A stretch of DNA of 64,000 bases from Candidatus Methylacidiphilales bacterium (GCA_025056655.1 JANWVL010000064.1:1-64000); one strand, 5' to 3'. Shown: positions 1 through 10,256, numbered from the stretch's first letter. A program made the numbers and translations. Notes: a model not told the origin generated them from the letters alone.

Positions 1-285
1 AATTTTGCATTCTGACCTAAATATTGCATACGAAACAACAACCGTCAATAAAAATTAACAAAACTTTATGACAATTTTTACCGTAAGGTTGCTTTCTGAG
101 CAGGGGAAATGAGAGACAACATTTTTTAAAATAGCGAATGACTTCTATTAAATCTTATTTTGCGATAAATTTTCTTCTGAAATAAAAAATTAACAAACAT
201 ATTAAGCCATGCACGAAAAATGGCATAGGTTCTGCTTTATTATCAGGATTAATTTTATGGCGAACATTAATTCGCCTTGATACCC
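1..285. other. AT-rich non-coding stretch
   Basis: No convincing gene is visible in this AT-rich stretch, which lies downstream of the minus-strand alkaline phosphatase gene. The only structure seen is a weak 5-bp inverted repeat (GCCAT at 206-210, ATGGC at 220-224) without a good T-tract, so I do not call it a terminator. Confidence 0.4.
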
Positions 286-1560
286 TTATTTTAAGCCGTT
301 GAAGAGGTTACTGCGTATAACTCGGTAAACGTCGGTATTCCACATCTGCCCTTTAATTTTCTCGGCATACTTCCCCTCTCCTCGCACAAGTAAACCGCCA
401 GATGTGTCCGTATGCGAAGCCCAGGCGAGCACGAAACGATGTCGAACTCCATGCCGATCTGGCGCGGATAGAAATGGTCGCCCATCGGAATCTAAGCCGA
501 GAGGCGCGCCATTGGGATCGCGGCCGATTTTAGCCCATATTTTTGTTTCCGTGTGCTCGTCAGGGAATCCAATTACATCCCATCCTCCCGCTTCGCTATC
601 AGCGGCAGTAAGGAGAAGCGTGTTGTTATTTTGTTTAACGAATTTTCTTGCTACACCGATGGCTTGATCAGCGCGCCGAAGGGCTTCCAATGTGCCTGTA
701 GCGTCGTTTATGTTGGCAAAGTTGTCTGAACCTTCTTCCTCCGCCACAATGAGAAACTGCTCTCCGTGCAAACATTCTAGCGCTTTGGCGAGCATTTCGC
801 TGAGCGATGGCGCGTCTGTCTTATAGGGCGAGAGATTGGCCACACGTCTGGCTGATTGGGGGAGATCATGAAAGGTATGCTCATGGGCGAAAACTCCTAG
901 GAGTTTTTTTGTCTGCCGTGGCACGGCGAGTAGTTCTTCACGATCGTGAACAACGACATATCCAGCCTTTCGAGCTTCTTCGATCAAGTTGCGCCCATCT
1001 TTACGGCGCCCTGGGCCATGACGCCCCTCTGTGCCTTCGGGGATCAACCATCCTTCTCCACCCGATAGGATAATATCAGTGCCTGAATGTATGACTTTTT
1101 CTGAGATCAGCTCATGTTGTTCGCGCTCCGGTGCGGTCGCTACAAAAAGAGCCGTGCCAGGCTCGGTGATGCAACCTGAATTGATCAGCGCCGTGCGCAC
1201 TCCACGTCGCTTGGCCTCTTGCATCACACTTTCGGCTTTTCCTTGGAGGTTCGAAATGGGTTTACCTCCTGAGTCCATGCCAAAAGATGAGGTGTGAACT
1301 CGGACACCGTAGGCATGCGCGACAGCTCCTGCATTTGATGATGCTGTTAAGGAGTCAGCGATATGGCCCCTGTAGATGGCCATGTGGGGAAGTTTATCCC
1401 ATTCTGTATCCCCATCGGGACCAACCTGCCAAAAGCGCAACGCTTGCCATTGAGCTAATCCTGCTCCGTCTATGTGTATGAATATCACGCTATTCCGTGC
1501 GTGGGAAAAGAGATGAAAAGTCAACAAGAGAGTGATTCGAATGAAAACCCTACTGGACAT
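286..1560 (-). CDS. Secreted alkaline phosphatase, PhoA superfamily
   Basis: Predicted exported phosphomonoesterase that would release phosphate from organic esters outside the cytoplasm. It is 424 residues long, with a hydrophobic signal-like N-terminus (about 5-22). IHIDGAG gives the metal-binding Asp31. IADSLTASSNAGA aligns with the nucleophile loop, making Ser75 the likely nucleophile. EEEGSDNFAN (274-283), TAADSEAGG (318-326) and SHTDTSGG (382-389) match the later metal-binding segments. Two positions that are zinc-binding His in E. coli PhoA are changed: DxxxH reads D279...N283, and DH reads D321-S322. H383 is kept. The change looks like a subfamily trait rather than decay, because the frame is intact. 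It sits 1.9 kb from pstS, in opposite orientation, which fits a phosphate-starvation role. Confidence 0.85.
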   Translation of the reverse strand: MSSRVFIRITLLLTFHLFSHARNSVIFIHIDGAGLAQWQALRFWQVGPDGDTEWDKLPHMAIYRGHIADSLTASSNAGAVAHAYGVRVHTSSFGMDSGGKPISNLQGKAESVMQEAKRRGVRTALINSGCITEPGTALFVATAPEREQHELISEKVIHSGTDIILSGGEGWLIPEGTEGRHGPGRRKDGRNLIEEARKAGYVVVHDREELLAVPRQTKKLLGVFAHEHTFHDLPQSARRVANLSPYKTDAPSLSEMLAKALECLHGEQFLIVAEEEGSDNFANINDATGTLEALRRADQAIGVARKFVKQNNNTLLLTAADSEAGGWDVIGFPDEHTETKIWAKIGRDPNGAPLGLDSDGRPFLSAPDRHGVRHRFVLAWASHTDTSGGLLVRGEGKYAEKIKGQMWNTDVYRVIRSNLFNGLK

Positions 1561-1792
1561 AGTTCCAACTAACTCCCAAGAAGGATTTCTAGATCTTAAA
1601 AATTTACAAGTTACGATTCTGTGAATTTTACTAGGCCTAGGGATGTTGTGAAATTACCTAGTCTATGGGCAAATTTTACGTTTGAATGGGATGATTTTTG
1701 GGGGTTGAATGACGTGATTTTAAATTTTTTACTTTAAATAATTATTAAGCGTCATATAGTAAAATTTACCGTAATATAAAATAAGTTCACAT

Positions 1793-2740
1793 ATGAAATA
1801 TATTACCTATGCAATTAATATTTTTCTCACATGCTGTAATTTATCCCATGCTAAACTTCCTTTACAAATAACATTTAATGGTGAGGAAGAATTTTTCGAA
1901 TTGCTTGAGCGTGCTGAAATTCAAAATTGGGCTGAATTACCTTTGGGGCAAAGAACGGTTGCAGTGGCAAAGGCTTTACTAAATAAGCCATATGTTAATT
2001 ACACATTAGAGATCGATGATCACATCGAATCCCCATCGGTCAATTTGCATGGGATGGATTGCTGGACGTATTTTGAGATTTCGCTGGGTTTTGCAAGAAT
2101 GCTTCGGGCAAAAAAGAAGGATTACCGTCCAGAGGACCTATTAGCTATGATTGAACTCGAACGGTATCGAGGAGGACGCTGCACAGATAGTTACTTATCT
2201 CGACTCCATCATCTGGAGGATTGGATTTATGATAACGCAAGGCGAGGTTTAGTTGTAGACAAAACACGTGCTTGGGGGCATGCGGAACGGCTTTATCGGC
2301 GAATTCAATACATGGCTGTGGGATGGCGAAATTTCCGTTATCTTAGAAATAATCCACTTGGGTCGCAGGCATAGCTTTGATAGAAAAGATGGTCTCATCA
2401 CGACCTACTTATCACATTCCCAAAGTGCACGTGAAAAAAAATCGAACCCAAACTCCAAGACGGAGATGTGATCTGCATTACGACAAACAGTCCTGGGGCA
2501 TTTACTTCACATGTGGGTATCGCGTATCGAGACTCCAACGGAGTTTTACGCCTAATGCATGCCTCACGCAGTCAACGTCGCACGGTGATAGACTCCAGAT
2601 TGAGTGATTATCTAGCGCGGAATAGGAAACATGCAGGCGTAAGGGTCGCTCGGCCGTTGGAGGTTATATACGATCATACTCATCGCACTGCGTTGCGGGA
2701 CCGAACGCGACGCACGGATCGGGAGTGGGCTTGTCGTTGA
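1793..2740 (+). pseudogene. DUF1460 amidase-like gene with two frameshifts
   Basis: Remnant of an exported DUF1460 protein (NlpC/P60-like cysteine amidase, related to N-acetylmuramoyl-L-alanine amidases). The first open segment (1793-2374, 193 residues) has a signal-like N-terminus and the catalytic-Cys region NLHGMDCWTYFE. Homology continues in another frame at about 2360-2431 (IEKMVSSRPTYHIPKVHV). It then returns to the first frame at about 2433-2740 with LQDGDVICITT, SHVGIAYRD (candidate catalytic His) and LMHAS. Adding one G to the GGG run near 2362 and removing one A from the A-run at 2433-2440 restores a single frame. The two indels compensate and both lie in homopolymers, so this is either recent decay or sequencing error. 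Confidence 0.75.
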
Positions 2741-2782
2741 ATATTGACGACGCACTTGCAAGTTGAATAAATAGCGCTTCTA

Positions 2783-3430
2783 ATGGTGCGGTTTCTGCTT
2801 AAAAAGAGCTCGTTGATTATTCTCACCGCGGCAGTGTTATTGGTGATAATGTTTTTCTTCAGCCAAAAAGAGCCTCTGAGAGACTTTCCATTTGGGACCA
2901 ATTCAAGGTCATCCGAGAATGGAAAGAAGATAGTAGCGGAAATCGAAACGGATTTTGGCGTAATGAAGATAGAGCTTTGGCCGGAAGTAGCTCCGAAGAC
3001 GGTTTCAAATTTCATCAAACTTTCCCAAGAAGGATTTTACGATGGGACTGCTTTTCATCGAATCATTTCAGGGTTTATGATTCAAGGTGGGGATCCCCTC
3101 ACCAAAGATCCTGCTAATTTCGCCCGATATGGGACGGGAGGGCCGGGCTATACGATTCCTGCTGAGTTTAATGATCGACCCCACGTCCGTGGCGTCATCT
3201 CAATGGCCCGGTCAAGCGATCCGAATTCTGCGGGTAGTCAATTTTTTATTTGTCATGGAGATGCCCCATTTCTAGATCGCCAATACACAGCTTTCGGGCG
3301 TTTGATTGAAGGTGATGAAGTGCTGGATAAAATCGCAGCGGTTCCTGTTAATATCTCCCCAAGTGGGGAGCGAAGTCAGCCTACGCAGAGAGTCGAAGTT
3401 CGGAAAATTAGAATTCTTAACTTGCAGTAA
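2783..3430 (+). CDS. Membrane-anchored cyclophilin-type peptidyl-prolyl isomerase
   Basis: Cyclophilin that would catalyse cis-trans isomerisation of prolyl bonds, probably in the periplasm. It has 215 residues. A hydrophobic segment at about 9-26 acts as a signal anchor, followed by a cyclophilin domain from about residue 50. The catalytic stretch FHRIISGFMIQGGD carries the expected Arg, Phe and Gln, and AGSQFFICHGD and YTAFGRLIEGDEVLD are also typical. It follows the broken DUF1460 gene by 42 nt and precedes pstS by 66 nt. A second, tandem-domain cyclophilin lies at 45221-46456. Confidence 0.9.
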   Translation: MVRFLLKKSSLIILTAAVLLVIMFFFSQKEPLRDFPFGTNSRSSENGKKIVAEIETDFGVMKIELWPEVAPKTVSNFIKLSQEGFYDGTAFHRIISGFMIQGGDPLTKDPANFARYGTGGPGYTIPAEFNDRPHVRGVISMARSSDPNSAGSQFFICHGDAPFLDRQYTAFGRLIEGDEVLDKIAAVPVNISPSGERSQPTQRVEVRKIRILNLQ

Positions 3431-3496
3431 GTTATTTTACAATTTGTTTACCTTTCACGGGTAGACATACTTTGGGAAAGAGCTAAATCTTTAGTT

Positions 3497-4342
3497 GTGG
3501 CTATACGTTTAGTGGGAGTTGTCTTTTATTATCTGGGGTGCCTGCAATTGGGGATCATGCTTGGGCGAGAAGGTCTTGTGATCAAAGGGTCGGACACCTT
3601 GGGTGCCAAGATGGTGCCGATGTTAGCTGAGGCATTTAAGCGTCAACATCCAGAGATCCATTTTGAGATTGCAGCGGAAGGATCGACTAGCGGAATAGCA
3701 GCTTTAATAGATGGGACATGTAATATTGCGATGTCGAGTCGAACTGTAAAGGCTCAAGAGGAGAGTGTAGCGATGGGGAAAGGAGTGACGTTTTATCCAA
3801 TAGTTGTCGCTTATGATGCGATGTGTGTGATTGTGAACGTAGACAACCCTATCACGGCTTTGCGGGTGCGAGATGTGGAGGGGATATTTACTGGAGATAT
3901 AAAGGATTGGAGTTTGATTGGCGGACGGAGAGGGCGCATTTCTGTCTATACACGCAATACCAGTTCAGGCACTTACCAGGATTGGAAAGAGTTGGCGATG
4001 CGGAAAAGGGATTATGCTTTACATTCGCAGAAGCTTGCGGGGAATGAACAGATTGCTGCCGAAGTAGCTCGGAATCCGCATGGCATCGGCTATGTCGGAA
4101 TGGCTTATGTTAATTTGCCTGGTGTGCGCACGATATCAGTGGTAAGGGGGGATGGTATTCGGATAGAGCCTACGTTGGAGGACATACAAAAGGGACGCTG
4201 GCCTTACGCCCGTGCGACTTATTTCTACACGAATGGAGAACCCAAAGGAACGGTGCGTCGATTTGTTGAATTTGTCTTAAGCCCAACAGGGCAACGAATC
4301 GTAGAGATTGCTGGGTTTGTGCCAGCTAGAACTTCACGCTAG
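3497..4342 (+). CDS. pstS: Phosphate ABC transporter substrate-binding protein
   Basis: Periplasmic phosphate receptor of the Pst high-affinity uptake system. It is 281 residues with a GTG start. The first 20 or so residues are hydrophobic and serve as signal peptide; YLGC could be a poor lipobox. GSDTLGAKMVPMLAEAF and AAEGSTSGIAALIDGTCNIAMSSR are classic PstS phosphate-binding segments, and TRNTSSGTYQDWK gives the later binding loop. It lies 2 nt upstream of pstC and is the first gene of pstSCAB. I could not find a clear Pho box in the 66 nt before it. Identity rests on motifs plus operon context. Confidence 0.93.
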   Translation: MAIRLVGVVFYYLGCLQLGIMLGREGLVIKGSDTLGAKMVPMLAEAFKRQHPEIHFEIAAEGSTSGIAALIDGTCNIAMSSRTVKAQEESVAMGKGVTFYPIVVAYDAMCVIVNVDNPITALRVRDVEGIFTGDIKDWSLIGGRRGRISVYTRNTSSGTYQDWKELAMRKRDYALHSQKLAGNEQIAAEVARNPHGIGYVGMAYVNLPGVRTISVVRGDGIRIEPTLEDIQKGRWPYARATYFYTNGEPKGTVRRFVEFVLSPTGQRIVEIAGFVPARTSR

Positions 4343-4344
4343 CT

Positions 4345-5910
4345 ATGAGTTTCTATGGGCAGAGAAAACTTTCTGAGAGGATAGCGGCCAGGTTAAGTTG
4401 GGATGCAATAGTTTATTATTTCTTTCGAGGCAACGCGACAGTGGCAATCATTGTGGTCGCGTTGATTATTGTATTTTTATGGCGGGAGGGGGTTGATTTT
4501 TTCCCTGAGCATCGACGTCATCTTGAGCTGTATCGTGAATCTGGAGGAGAGCTGGTAGATTTCTTACTAGTGCCGTTAAGGGAGAGTCAGGAGCTCTTGA
4601 ACGAATGGAATGATTGGTATCAAAAACAAAAAGGCTCGTTTAGGCCTGAACGCTCCATTGAAGAAGTCAACAATCTTTGGCACGAGTGGTGGGATCACAT
4701 TTACGCTACACGGTTGGCGGCAGATCCAATGATTCAACATGTTATGAAGGTTCGCCAACGCGCGAAAGTAGCCGAGGAAGCCGAGCGAAGAAAGAGGAGG
4801 TTGGTTCAGATGGGGAGAAAGAATGAAGCAGAGCTAATTAAGATAGAGCCAGTGGATTGGGTGAGCGAGGAGCAAAAGTTGCGACAATTGTGTTTGAATT
4901 TTATGCAAGACTTACAACATTTTCGCAGTCGCATGGCTTCTTTGCGTACGGTGACCGAGACGTGGTTGATGCAACAGCGGTTACAAGCAAGTGATACGAC
5001 CAAACTTCGATCGATGGTTTCCAAGCTTAGAGCAATTGAGGAACGCTGTGCCAATATAGATTCAGAAAGCGCGCGGAAAGAATTGAAAGAGCCCGTTGGA
5101 CATTTGCAGGCTTTGTCGGCATTTCTGCTAGGCCAATACTGGATTACTCAAAGCTTTTGGATGGATTGGTATGGGCTTTTGCCTGTGTTGGGGGGATCTG
5201 CTTTAGTCTGTATCATTGCGTTGACAATTGCGGTGCCCATTGGGGTGGGCTCAGCGATTTATGTGAATCAGTTTGCTAGTGCACTCGAGCGGGATTTTAT
5301 CAAGCCATCGTTAGAGTTCATAGCTGCGATACCGTCAGTGGTTTTAGGGTTTTTTGGCATCGTCGTCCTTGGAGAGACTTTGCGAGAGATTTCTCAAAGT
5401 CCACTTTTAAGTTGGCTTCCTGGATTTCCATTTAATGAACGCCTAAATGCGTTGACGGCGGGGTGTCTGTTAGCCTTTATGGCTGTGCCGACAATCTTTA
5501 GTCTTGCTGAGGATGCACTACAAAACGTCCCAGGAAGCTACAAGGAGGGAGCTTTTGCACTGGGAGCGACTAAAATGCAAGCAGTGTGGACGATCATTAT
5601 CCCAGCTGCATCGTCGGGCATCATAGCGGCTATTCTTTTGGGACTTGGGCGAGTGATAGGAGAGACGATGGTGGTATTGCTTTGTGCAGGCAATCGACTG
5701 ATGCTGCCGGATTTTGGAAGTGGCTTGGGCGTATTAACTCAGCCTGTGCATACGATGACAGGTCTGATCGCTCAAGAGATGCCGGAAGTTGTGCGCGGCA
5801 GTTTACATTATCGGGCGTTGTTTGTGATCGGACTGACGCTATTTATTATCGCATTGCTAATTAATTTTTCAGTGCAACGGTTGCTTAGATCGTATCAAAA
5901 GCGCGAATAA
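4345..5910 (+). CDS. pstC: Phosphate ABC transporter permease PstC with large extra domain
   Basis: Membrane subunit of the phosphate importer. It is 521 residues, about 200 longer than usual PstC (roughly 300-330). TM1 is at about 30-48. A long, charged, mostly helical region follows (about 50-270, rich in Glu, Arg, Gln and Leu, probably coiled coil) before the remaining helices start at about 277. The permease core is normal: IPSVVLGFFGIVVLG and the EAA loop KEGAFALGATKMQAVWTIIIP for contact with PstB. From the usual PstC topology the extra region would be periplasmic, near the PstS docking face. The start is ATG, 2 nt after the pstS stop. Confidence 0.92.
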   Translation: MSFYGQRKLSERIAARLSWDAIVYYFFRGNATVAIIVVALIIVFLWREGVDFFPEHRRHLELYRESGGELVDFLLVPLRESQELLNEWNDWYQKQKGSFRPERSIEEVNNLWHEWWDHIYATRLAADPMIQHVMKVRQRAKVAEEAERRKRRLVQMGRKNEAELIKIEPVDWVSEEQKLRQLCLNFMQDLQHFRSRMASLRTVTETWLMQQRLQASDTTKLRSMVSKLRAIEERCANIDSESARKELKEPVGHLQALSAFLLGQYWITQSFWMDWYGLLPVLGGSALVCIIALTIAVPIGVGSAIYVNQFASALERDFIKPSLEFIAAIPSVVLGFFGIVVLGETLREISQSPLLSWLPGFPFNERLNALTAGCLLAFMAVPTIFSLAEDALQNVPGSYKEGAFALGATKMQAVWTIIIPAASSGIIAAILLGLGRVIGETMVVLLCAGNRLMLPDFGSGLGVLTQPVHTMTGLIAQEMPEVVRGSLHYRALFVIGLTLFIIALLINFSVQRLLRSYQKRE

Positions 5911-5938
5911 AATCTCGATACTAGGACGCAACTTGCTT

Positions 5939-7042
5939 ATGGCTGAGTATTCTTCCCCATACGATCGAAGAGATTGGTCTGAAGTGGCGCTTGTTTTTGT
6001 GTTGCGGGTTAGCACGTATGCGGTGCTGCTATTTGCTTGTTTTATAATTGGGAAAATCACTTGGGAAGGGAGCAAGACTGTTTTTCAGAAGGAATTTCCA
6101 TGGGTCAATGTTGATTTTTTTACTCAGCCACCTGAGACGCTGCATGTTTTCGAGTTTGAGGGCAAGAGGCGCTCGATGGGAGAGAGGGATTTTCGTGCAT
6201 TTCTAGCAGAAAAGGGGCTGGGCGAGGAATGGCCAAGTATCCCTTATGTATATAGCGCTGGTGGGATCATGCCGAACATTGTTGGCACCGTTCTTTTGTC
6301 CATCGGTGCAATGGTTCTTGCCATGGCTATAGGCATATTTAGTGCGATCTATCTCAGTGAATATGGTCGAGAAGGGCGTTTTATACGTGGTGTGCGTCTG
6401 GCGATCGTGAATTTAGCCGGGGTGCCGTCGATAGTATTCGGACTATTTGGCTACGGACTTTTCGTAACATTTATGCCAGTTATTGAATCCGAACCTAATC
6501 TTGAACGCCTTCATTTACCGCTTCCATGGGGATTGTGGCTGAACTTTGAGGGATGGGGGATCTCGCTTCTATCTGGATGGTTTACTTTAGCGCTTATGGT
6601 GTTACCTATTGTGATCACATCGGTGGAAGAGTCGCTTAGGGCTATTCCCAAAGGTTTTCGTGAAGGGGCTTTAGCTCTAGGAGCTACACGATGGCAAACG
6701 ATATGGACAAATGTATTGCCCTACGCCTGGCCCGGAATTTTAACGTCATCGATTCTCTCCCTTGCGCGGGTGGCTGGTGAGACGGCTCCCATTATGTTCA
6801 CTGCAGCTTTTGTGATTCAGGATCGTCTGCCATGGGAGGTTGATAGATGGAGTGACTTTTTTTTTCAAGGAGTGATGACGCTTCCTTATCATATTTACAC
6901 GGTGAGCATGCGTATTCCGCCAAACGAATATACTCTTCGCACTCAATATGCGTCCGCTTTTGTGTTTCTGATGTTGATTGGTGTGGTGATGACTGTAGCA
7001 ACTGTGTTGCGTTCACGCACTCGAAAGAGGGTGAGGTGGTGA
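5939..7042 (+). CDS. pstA: Phosphate ABC transporter permease PstA
   Basis: Second membrane subunit of the Pst phosphate importer. It is 367 residues from the ATG chosen here; a TTG 6 nt upstream (5933) is in frame and cannot be excluded. TM1 lies near residues 20-40. An extra segment of about 60 residues precedes the conserved core beginning [14 protein letters not shown], so like PstC it has an enlarged first periplasmic loop (usual PstA is about 280-300). [15 protein letters not shown] and the EAA loop [21 protein letters not shown] are typical. It lies 28 nt after pstC and 19 nt before pstB. Confidence 0.92.
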   Translation: MAEYSSPYDRRDWSEVALVFVLRVSTYAVLLFACFIIGKITWEGSKTVFQKEFPWVNVDFFTQPPETLHVFEFEGKRRSMGERDFRAFLAEKGLGEEWPSIPYVYSAGGIMPNIVGTVLLSIGAMVLAMAIGIFSAIYLSEYGREGRFIRGVRLAIVNLAGVPSIVFGLFGYGLFVTFMPVIESEPNLERLHLPLPWGLWLNFEGWGISLLSGWFTLALMVLPIVITSVEESLRAIPKGFREGALALGATRWQTIWTNVLPYAWPGILTSSILSLARVAGETAPIMFTAAFVIQDRLPWEVDRWSDFFFQGVMTLPYHIYTVSMRIPPNEYTLRTQYASAFVFLMLIGVVMTVATVLRSRTRKRVRW

Positions 7043-7061
7043 TGAAAGACGATGTCGGATT

Positions 7062-7811
7062 ATGATAGAGATTAAGAACTTAAGTTTTGCATACGGGTCG
7101 CAAACTGTGCTGCATGACATTAACCTTGAAATAAGGCCGAGAGAAATCACTGCACTGATCGGCCCCTCCGGATGTGGGAAGTCTACGTTGTTGCGTTGCA
7201 TCAACCGAATGAATGATCTGATCGACGGCGCTCGAGTGACGCAAGGGGGGATTTGGTTTCACGGTCGAGACATAACCAAGCCAGACGTAGATGTTATCGC
7301 ACTGAGAAAACAGATCGGTATGGTGTTTCAAAAATCGAATCCGTTCCCCAAGAGCATATACGAGAACGTGGTCTATGGGCTTCGTTTACAAGGCGAAAAA
7401 TCTCGCGCGAAGCTTGATGAGGTAGTTGAAAAAAGCCTTCGGGGCGCCGCCCTTTGGGATGAGGTGAAAGATCGCTTACACGAATCGGCTTTGGGGCTAT
7501 CTGGAGGGCAACAGCAAAGGCTTTGTATCGCAAGAGCTATTGCAGTTAAACCTGAAGTGATTCTCATGGATGAGCCGTGCTCGGCGTTGGATCCGATTGC
7601 AACGATGAAAATTGAAGAATTAATCCGTGAATTGAAAAAGGAATATACCATCGTCATCGTTACTCACAATATGCAACAGGCTGGACGATGTTCCGACCAG
7701 ACAGCTTTCTTCTTAATGGGACGCCTGGTCGAGCATGGACCTACTGAAAAGATATTTACAAATCCAACCCAAAAACAAACTGAGGACTACATTTCAGGAC
7801 GCTTTGGATAA
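7062..7811 (+). CDS. pstB: Phosphate ABC transporter ATPase PstB
   Basis: ATP-hydrolysing subunit of the phosphate importer, cytoplasmic. It is 249 residues, normal for PstB. Walker A is GPSGCGKST (34-42). [16 protein letters not shown] is the PstB-type Q-loop region. [14 protein letters not shown] is the ABC signature and [13 protein letters not shown] the Walker B and D-loop. It closes the pstSCAB run. No phoU follows, although phoU often sits here; the next gene is pckG, 34 nt on. Confidence 0.96.
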   Translation: MIEIKNLSFAYGSQTVLHDINLEIRPREITALIGPSGCGKSTLLRCINRMNDLIDGARVTQGGIWFHGRDITKPDVDVIALRKQIGMVFQKSNPFPKSIYENVVYGLRLQGEKSRAKLDEVVEKSLRGAALWDEVKDRLHESALGLSGGQQQRLCIARAIAVKPEVILMDEPCSALDPIATMKIEELIRELKKEYTIVIVTHNMQQAGRCSDQTAFFLMGRLVEHGPTEKIFTNPTQKQTEDYISGRFG

Positions 7812-7845
7812 TCCTTCATCGGGTGATTTAATTTAGAAAACAGTT

Positions 7846-9618
7846 ATGAAAACGAACCTCAATGAACCCAACATCCGCCTCCCTCAAGCCTTAGAGTGGA
7901 TACAGCAAACCATCGACCATTGTGAACCTGATTTTGTTTATTGGGTCAATGGCTCTGACGAGGAATATGCAGCACTTATCGAACAAGCCGTAGCACAAGG
8001 TGTGCTGATCCGTCTTAACCAAGAAAAGTGGCCAGGTTGCTACTATCATCGCTCCAACCCCAATGATGTAGCCCGTGTCGAGCACTGCACATATATTTGC
8101 ACTCCTTTACAGGACGATGCAGGCCCAACGAACAATTGGGTTGATCCAGAAAAAATGTATAACAAGCTACGTGAAATGACGAAGGGGGCCATGCGAGGAC
8201 GCACGATGTATGTGATTCCCTATTTGATGGGGCCACCGGGATCTCCTCTAGCCAAGGTGGGAATCGAGCTCACAGATTCGATCTACGTGGTGATAAATAT
8301 GCGGATCATGACCCGCGTAGGCCAGGTCGCGATCGAAGAGTTGGAAAAACAAAAGTCGTTTAATAAAGGCTTGCACTGTCTCCTCGATGTCAACCCAGAA
8401 CGCCGAATTATTGCCCATTTTCCACAGGATAATGCTATCATATCAGTCGGCTCTGGATACGGTGGCAACGTCCTTCTAGGCAAGAAATGCCTGGCCCTTC
8501 GTATCGCATCCTACCTTGGACGCAAAGAAGGATGGCTTGCTGAACACATGCTAATCCTCGGTGTTGAATCCCCAGAGGGAGAGCGGACTTACGTGGCCGC
8601 TGCTTTCCCGAGTGCTTGCGGGAAAACAAACTTTGCTATGCTTGTCCCGCCCCCTCGATTCAAAGGCTGGAAGATCTGGACTGTAGGCGACGATATAGCC
8701 TGGATGTATCCAGGAAAAGATGGTCGTCTTTGGGCAATAAATCCCGAGACGGGCTACTTTGGTGTTGCCCCTGGAACAAATTCCAAGACAAATCCAAACG
8801 CCATGATCACCATATCAAAAAATACGATTTTCACTAACGTAGCTCTCACCCCCGATGGCTCAGTGTGGTGGGAGGGAATGGATGGTGATCCGCCCGAAGA
8901 ATGTTTAGACTGGAAAGGCGAACGGTGGACGCCAGCGAGTAAAGAAAAGGCCGCTCATCCAAATAGCCGTTTTACGGCGCCTATGGTCAACAATCCTTCC
9001 CTCGACCCGGCAGTTTATAATCCGGAAGGTGTTCCAATCAGCGCGATAATATTCGGTGGTCGTCGGGCTAACACTCTCCCACTGGTATTTCAAGCTTTCA
9101 ACTGGGTGCACGGAGTCTTTGTCGGCGCCACCATGGGATCAGAGATGACGGCTGCAGCCGTAGGAGGGCAGGGACAAGTTCGCCATGATCCAATGGCGAT
9201 GCTTCCCTTCTGCGGATACAACATGGGGGACTATTTTAAGCACTGGTTACGGATGCGACGGCACATCAAGTTTCCTCCGAAAATTTTTTGTGTGAATTGG
9301 TTTCGCAAGGATAAAAATGGAAATTACATGTGGCCAGGCTTTGGTGAGAATATGCGAGTGCTCAAATGGATAATCGATCGCGCTCACGGCCGCGCAGGAG
9401 CCATGGAGACACCCCTAGGCTGGGTGCCTTATGCTAAGGATTTTGACTTAGTTGGCTTGGAGAACTTTACCGCTGAGCAATTCGATGCGGTTCAAAACAT
9501 TGATGTTGAGGAGTGGAAACGTGAAGTGATACTCGAAAATGAACTTTTCATTCGATTGAAAGACAGCTTGCCAATAGAAATGATTTTTCAGAGGGAGCTA
9601 CTAGTGGCACGGCTCTAG
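7846..9618 (+). CDS. pckG: Phosphoenolpyruvate carboxykinase (GTP)
   Basis: Interconverts oxaloacetate plus GTP with phosphoenolpyruvate, CO2 and GDP: the entry step of gluconeogenesis, or an anaplerotic step in reverse. It is 590 residues, close to the GTP-dependent family. The kinase-1a P-loop reads [16 protein letters not shown], with the reactive Cys typical of GTP-type enzymes. [21 protein letters not shown] is the downstream metal-binding region and [17 protein letters not shown] is also diagnostic. It lies 34 nt after pstB, so read-through is possible, but a functional link to phosphate uptake is not evident. It converges on the AsmA-like gene 6 nt away. Confidence 0.97.
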   Translation: MKTNLNEPNIRLPQALEWIQQTIDHCEPDFVYWVNGSDEEYAALIEQAVAQGVLIRLNQEKWPGCYYHRSNPNDVARVEHCTYICTPLQDDAGPTNNWVDPEKMYNKLREMTKGAMRGRTMYVIPYLMGPPGSPLAKVGIELTDSIYVVINMRIMTRVGQVAIEELEKQKSFNKGLHCLLDVNPERRIIAHFPQDNAIISVGSGYGGNVLLGKKCLALRIASYLGRKEGWLAEHMLILGVESPEGERTYVAAAFPSACGKTNFAMLVPPPRFKGWKIWTVGDDIAWMYPGKDGRLWAINPETGYFGVAPGTNSKTNPNAMITISKNTIFTNVALTPDGSVWWEGMDGDPPEECLDWKGERWTPASKEKAAHPNSRFTAPMVNNPSLDPAVYNPEGVPISAIIFGGRRANTLPLVFQAFNWVHGVFVGATMGSEMTAAAVGGQGQVRHDPMAMLPFCGYNMGDYFKHWLRMRRHIKFPPKIFCVNWFRKDKNGNYMWPGFGENMRVLKWIIDRAHGRAGAMETPLGWVPYAKDFDLVGLENFTAEQFDAVQNIDVEEWKREVILENELFIRLKDSLPIEMIFQRELLVARL

Positions 9619-9624
9619 CGAAAT

Positions 9625-10227
9625 CTATAGCTTTCCGATTGCAGCTATAAGTTTCATCAGTGAATCATAAATTTTTGTGTAAGAGTCGAGATAGTGATCA
9701 GTAATTTGAAGATTAACTTGGGCCACGGTAGCTTTGTCGAGGGAGTTAGGATCAATAAATGCAATTTCGCGGAGTATGATGTTGACCTCATCCGCTAAAA
9801 AGGGATGGATCGGCTTTTTGGGAGCATCCCAAGCCTTAATAAGTATGCCTAGCTCATCGAGGTTATCACCTGAGGCTTTTTTAACGATATTCAAACGCTC
9901 GATTGTAAAATGCGCCCGCTTTATATTCCAACGTCCTTTCCAACGGATTGGTGACTTAAAATCAATTTCTATTTTTGAAAAAATTAAACCATCCGATAGT
10001 CCAAAACTGACGGGATTTTTAATCTTGGCCTGACCTATGACGATCCGATCTAGATGAGGCGATAGATAAGTTTCATGTGCCTCAAAGGAAAATGAGTCCT
10101 GAGCCTTAAGGCTATTCAACCAGCTCTCCAATAGCAAACTTCGTGCGAAATATACGACCCCTACAATGCATGTGCCAAAACCTATAATTGCAAATAGGTT
10201 CCTAAAGAATCGATAAAGCTGAAGCAT
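9625..10227 (-). CDS. Membrane-anchored AsmA-like protein
   Basis: Hypothetical protein of 200 residues. A single hydrophobic segment (about 11-30) is followed by a beta-rich region. The stretch IVIGQAKIKNPVSFG resembles the start of AsmA-like domains, where an early Asn-Pro-x-x-Phe element follows the first strands; such proteins bridge the envelope in lipid transport. It is far shorter than AsmA proper, so it would hold only one N-terminal-type module. It lies 29 nt downstream of the COG2345-type regulator on the same strand, so the two may be co-transcribed. The AsmA assignment is a weak inference. Confidence 0.5.
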   Translation of the reverse strand: MLQLYRFFRNLFAIIGFGTCIVGVVYFARSLLLESWLNSLKAQDSFSFEAHETYLSPHLDRIVIGQAKIKNPVSFGLSDGLIFSKIEIDFKSPIRWKGRWNIKRAHFTIERLNIVKKASGDNLDELGILIKAWDAPKKPIHPFLADEVNIILREIAFIDPNSLDKATVAQVNLQITDHYLDSYTKIYDSLMKLIAAIGKL

Positions 10228-10256
10228 TCGCCTAATAAATCTAGGCTGATCGATCT

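Noticed and set aside
1631-1640. Perfect 10-bp palindrome CTAGGCCTAG between the phosphatase and DUF1460 genes
   Set aside because: It is isolated and short, with no second copy found nearby, so it is not enough to call an operator.
2741-2782. Hairpin as a terminator after the DUF1460 gene
   Set aside because: GTCGT and ACGAC can form a 5-bp stem but no T-tract follows.
3431-3496. Pho box upstream of pstS
   Set aside because: I looked for paired CTGTCAT-like repeats and found none convincing; other phyla may use a different site.
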